A stretch of DNA of 23,560 nucleotides, taken from positions 1 to 23,560 of the forward strand of contig DUSG01000124.1 in NCBI GenBank assembly GCA_012842725.1, read 5' to 3'. Below, in pieces: positions 21,120 through 23,560 of this stretch (position 1 is its first letter; each line of letters starts with the position of its first letter). The position numbers and the translations under genes are program-made. The DNA is from Clostridiales bacterium (GTDB taxonomy: Bacteria > Bacillota > Clostridia > Lutisporales > Lutisporaceae). Under the pieces are notes generated by a model. It worked only from the letters and a program-made list of their open reading frames with translations. It was not told the origin of the DNA and made no database searches.

Positions 21120-21896
21120 TTAATTTTTGAAATTGGGTTTTCGTTTTTCTAAAAATGCTGTCATGCCCTCTTTTTGGTCTACATTTGCAAAACATGCGGC
21201 AAACATTTCAATTTCTATATTTATGCCTTCATCGATATCAGTCTCAATGCCACGATTTATTGCAATTTTGGCATTTCTTACTGCTATTTGTCCTTTAGAC
21301 GCTATTGTCTTGCCCATATCTATGGCTGTCTGCAAACATGCATCATGTGGAACCACTTTATTGACAAGCCCTATCCTCAAGGCTTCTTCTGCTGTAATGG
21401 TGCTTCCGGTAAATATCAGTTCTTTAGCTACCTTTGTTCCTACAACTCTCGGTAACCTCTGAGTGCCGCTGAATCCAGGAATTATACCCAGGCCTACTTC
21501 AGGCTGACCAAACTTTGCCTGCTCGCTGGCTATTATTATGTCACATGCCATGGCAAGTTCGCAACCTCCTCCGAGAGCATATCCATTGACTGCTGCAATA
21601 ACCGGCTTGCTGATAGTCTCAATCTTTCTGAAGATTTCTGACCCCATGCGGCTAAATTCCTTTGCCTCTTCCGGAGTCATGTCTTTCATCTCTGCAATGT
21701 CAGCTCCTGCAACAAAGGCTTTTCCCTCTCCTGTCAGCACGATCACGTACACATCCTTTTTCTTATCCATCTCGTCTATGGCATCGTTGAGTTCCTTCAA
21801 CACTGCCGTATTGAGAGCGTTTAAAGCCTTCGGCCTGCTGATGGTTATAATTCCCACGTTGTCCTCCTGGGTCAATGTCAGATAATTGTAATCCAC
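21120..21896 (-). CDS. crt: Enoyl-CoA hydratase (crotonase)
   Basis: Crotonase hydrates crotonyl-CoA to 3-hydroxybutyryl-CoA, or catalyses the reverse during butyrate formation. The 258 residues contain the oxyanion-hole segments AFVAGADIAEM and NGYALGGGCELAMACD and the second catalytic Glu region FGQPEVGLGIIPGFSGTQRL. These are the complete crotonase-fold signatures, and the length is standard. The start is GTG at 21894-21896 with AAGGAGG 7 nt upstream. It lies 13 bp from the etfA stop and 14 bp from hbd, so etfB-etfA-crt-hbd is one operon. Family members vary in chain-length preference; the context points to the C4 pathway. Confidence 0.95.
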   Translation of the reverse strand: MDYNYLTLTQEDNVGIITISRPKALNALNTAVLKELNDAIDEMDKKKDVYVIVLTGEGKAFVAGADIAEMKDMTPEEAKEFSRMGSEIFRKIETISKPVIAAVNGYALGGGCELAMACDIIIASEQAKFGQPEVGLGIIPGFSGTQRLPRVVGTKVAKELIFTGSTITAEEALRIGLVNKVVPHDACLQTAIDMGKTIASKGQIAVRNAKIAINRGIETDIDEGINIEIEMFAACFANVDQKEGMTAFLEKRKPNFKN

Positions 21897-21909
21897 AGAG
21901 GGCCCTCCT

Positions 21910-23112
21910 TTATTTTTGTTCTTTTAACTTTTTCACCTCTTCAATGAGCATAGGAACTACTTTGTAAAGGTCACCCACTATTCCATAATCGGCAACGGAA
22001 AAGATTGGGGCATCAGGATTCTTGTTGATGGCTATAATGCAATCGCTGTTCTGCATACCTGCCAAATGCTGTATTGCTCCGGATATTCCACAGGCAATAT
22101 AAACTTTTGGTCTTACAGTCTTACCTGTCTGACCTACCTGGTGGTCGTGGGAAATCCATCCCGCATCTACTGCAGCACGGGATGAACCTACAACACCACC
22201 TAAAGCGTTTGCCAATTCCTCCAAAAGTTTAAAGCCTTCAGGTCCTCCCAATCCCCTTCCGCCGGAGACAATGTACTCGGCTTCCACAAGGTTTACTGTC
22301 TGTTTTGCGGATTTGACAACTTGTTCAACTTTAACCCTTAAATCTTCATCGCTCAGCTGAGCTTCAACTTTTTCTATGATGCCTTTTCTTGTTTCATCCT
22401 TCTCCATCTTCTTCATAACACCGGGTCTTACGGTTGCCATCTGTGGCCTGTGTTTTGGAGTTACTATGGTAGCCATGATATTTCCTCCAAAAGCCGGTCT
22501 GGTCTGAAGAAGGATTTTCTGCTCTTCATCAATATCCAATTTTGTACAGTCAGCAGTGAGTCCTGTGTTCAATCTTGCAGCAACCCTCGGAGCCAAGTCT
22601 CTTCCTATATTAGTAGCTCCTATCAGCATTATTTCAGGTTTTCTCTCATTGACAAGGTCTGTTATAACTTTAGTATAACCATCGGTGGTGTAATTTTGCA
22701 ATAGTTTATGCTCGGCATATATTACTTTGTCAGCGCCATAATATATAAGTTCCTGACATATATCGTCAACTTCATATCCCAGCAACAATGCCGATAATTC
22801 TACGCCCAATTTATCTGCAAGTTTTCTCCCTTCTCCCAGCAATTCAAGGGAAGTAAACATCAGTTTGCCCTGTCTTTGCTCTGCAAAAACCCATACACCT
22901 TTATATGCAGATAAATCATTAGCTTCCTCTTTCTCTTCCCTCTCAACCAATATGGCCTCAAATTTGCAGGAAGCTTCGCAAGCTCCGCAGTTGGTGCATT
23001 TATCATAATCTATAACGGCTTTGCCGTCTTCCATCTTTATGGCATCAAATGGACATACCTTTACGCATAATCTGCAACCTCTGCATTTTTCCTTTATTAT
23101 TAAAACGCTCAT
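21910..23112 (-). CDS. etfA: Electron transfer flavoprotein alpha subunit with N-terminal ferredoxin domain
   Basis: EtfA carries FAD and, with EtfB, transfers electrons to or from an acyl-CoA dehydrogenase. This 400-residue version begins with two [4Fe-4S] motifs, CRGCRLCVKVCP (Cys 10, 13, 16, 20) and CTNCGACEASC (Cys 39, 42, 45, 49). The ETF N-terminal domain follows (GVWVFAEQRQGKLMFTSLEL). The C-terminal FAD domain shows GRGLGGPEGFKLLEELA, VGSSRAAVDAGW, QVGQTGKTVRPKVYIACGIS and AINKNPDAPIFSVADYGIVG. The extra ferredoxin domain is known from anaerobic, often electron-bifurcating systems such as caffeyl-CoA reductase CarCDE. Linkage to crt and hbd suggests partnership with a butyryl-CoA dehydrogenase outside the window. 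The ATG has AAGGAGGCG just upstream; etfB ends 13 bp before. Confidence 0.95.
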   Translation of the reverse strand: MSVLIIKEKCRGCRLCVKVCPFDAIKMEDGKAVIDYDKCTNCGACEASCKFEAILVEREEKEEANDLSAYKGVWVFAEQRQGKLMFTSLELLGEGRKLADKLGVELSALLLGYEVDDICQELIYYGADKVIYAEHKLLQNYTTDGYTKVITDLVNERKPEIMLIGATNIGRDLAPRVAARLNTGLTADCTKLDIDEEQKILLQTRPAFGGNIMATIVTPKHRPQMATVRPGVMKKMEKDETRKGIIEKVEAQLSDEDLRVKVEQVVKSAKQTVNLVEAEYIVSGGRGLGGPEGFKLLEELANALGGVVGSSRAAVDAGWISHDHQVGQTGKTVRPKVYIACGISGAIQHLAGMQNSDCIIAINKNPDAPIFSVADYGIVGDLYKVVPMLIEEVKKLKEQK

Positions 23113-23125
23113 TCCATTCGCCTCC

Positions 23126-23560
23126 TTATATTAAGTGCTTTTCACTAAGTTTGAAAAGCAGTTCCTGAACAGTGTCTCTACCGCTTCCTTCCAAAATCAT
23201 TCCCTGTCCCTTAGGGCTTGGAGTAAATGTTTGCCTTACGTTGGTAGGAGAACTGTTTAGTCCGGTTTCGTTAAGGTTTATATCGAAATCTTTTGCACTC
23301 CATACTTCAACCTGTTTTTCACCATAAGCTTCAAATATACCTTTAATACTTGGATATCTTGGTTCATTCAATTCCTTGATGGCTGTCAGCAGACAAGGCA
23401 TCTTTGTGCTAAGCACCTGATATCCATCCTCTAATGCTCTATGTGCTCTTACTTCATTGCCGTTTATTTCTAGGTGAGTCACATATGTTATCTGAGGAAG
23501 ATCCAGATTTTCTGCCAATTGTGGTCCTACCTGAGCCGTATCTCCGTCAATGGCCTGTCG
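23126..23560 (-). CDS. etfB: Electron transfer flavoprotein beta subunit (5' end outside window)
   Basis: This is the C-terminal 144 codons of EtfB; the frame is open to the right edge, so the N-terminus is missing. The visible start reads RQAIDGDTAQVGPQLAENL, the strongly conserved EtfB nucleotide-binding signature (GRQAIDGDTAQVGP.LAE). Then come PQITYVTHLEI, a basic 'VRAHRALEDGYQVL' segment and PCLLTAIKELNEPRYPSIKG, the latter being the ETF beta recognition-loop region (LN.PRYP...I). The C-terminus ENGxGRDTVQELL-like reads SGRDTVQELLFKLSEKHLI. An internal TTG at 23518 is not a start because the conserved signature lies before it. It forms the heterodimer with EtfA encoded 13 bp downstream. 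Confidence 0.95.
   Translation of the reverse strand, partial: RQAIDGDTAQVGPQLAENLDLPQITYVTHLEINGNEVRAHRALEDGYQVLSTKMPCLLTAIKELNEPRYPSIKGIFEAYGEKQVEVWSAKDFDINLNETGLNSSPTNVRQTFTPSPKGQGMILEGSGRDTVQELLFKLSEKHLI

Overview
The window comes from the chromosome of a low-GC, anaerobic Gram-positive bacterium of the Clostridia/Tissierellia type. I cannot name the species. The signs are strong AGGAGG-type ribosome binding sites with frequent TTG and GTG starts, GatCAB for indirect aminoacylation, a ferredoxin-fused EtfA beside butyrate-type beta-oxidation genes, a short Cys-rich clostridial protein, and a DNA ligase/UvrD helicase/gatCAB neighbourhood. Nearly all genes lie on the minus strand, so the window reads from right to left.

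Right end (23560 to 20269): etfB (5' end cut by the window), etfA with an N-terminal 2x[4Fe-4S] domain, crt and hbd. Together they form the crotonyl-CoA/3-hydroxybutyryl-CoA section of butyrate metabolism plus its electron-transferring flavoprotein. A large REP/MITE-like hairpin (20173-20253) follows hbd. Next come two different homoserine dehydrogenases, a short one without an ACT domain (19115-20146) and a standard ACT-containing one (17390-18682). The gap between them holds the most unusual object in the window: a noncoding, highly self-complementary segment of about 224 nt (18852-19075), bracketed by two near-identical 35-bp direct repeats. Each repeat is itself a 13-8-13 inverted repeat, and one of them contains the 3' end of the upstream gene. 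A DMT/EamA permease follows from its own strong promoter and converges on a small plus-strand gene, with a shared terminator.

Centre (16010 to 8657): a PcrA/UvrD helicase lacking the usual C-terminal tail, ligA, gatC, gatA and gatB. Two arrays of 7-bp degenerate tandem repeats lie between pcrA and ligA, and one runs right up to the pcrA stop codon. A third small patch of the same heptad type lies near 2630.

Left half (8450 to 2658): a complete oligopeptide ABC importer, oppA-oppB-oppC-oppD-oppF, with a good sigma-A promoter, a 5'-UTR hairpin and a long intercistronic hairpin after oppA. Downstream are an unknown membrane-anchored protein with a large beta-rich external region (881-2512), a shared terminator, a small plus-strand Cys-rich protein that seems to need a non-AUG start, and at the left edge a partial minus-strand protein with weak resemblance to ADP-ribosyltransferase-fold toxins.

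Most genes are ordinary housekeeping or transport genes. The repeats and structured intergenic elements are the main points of interest.
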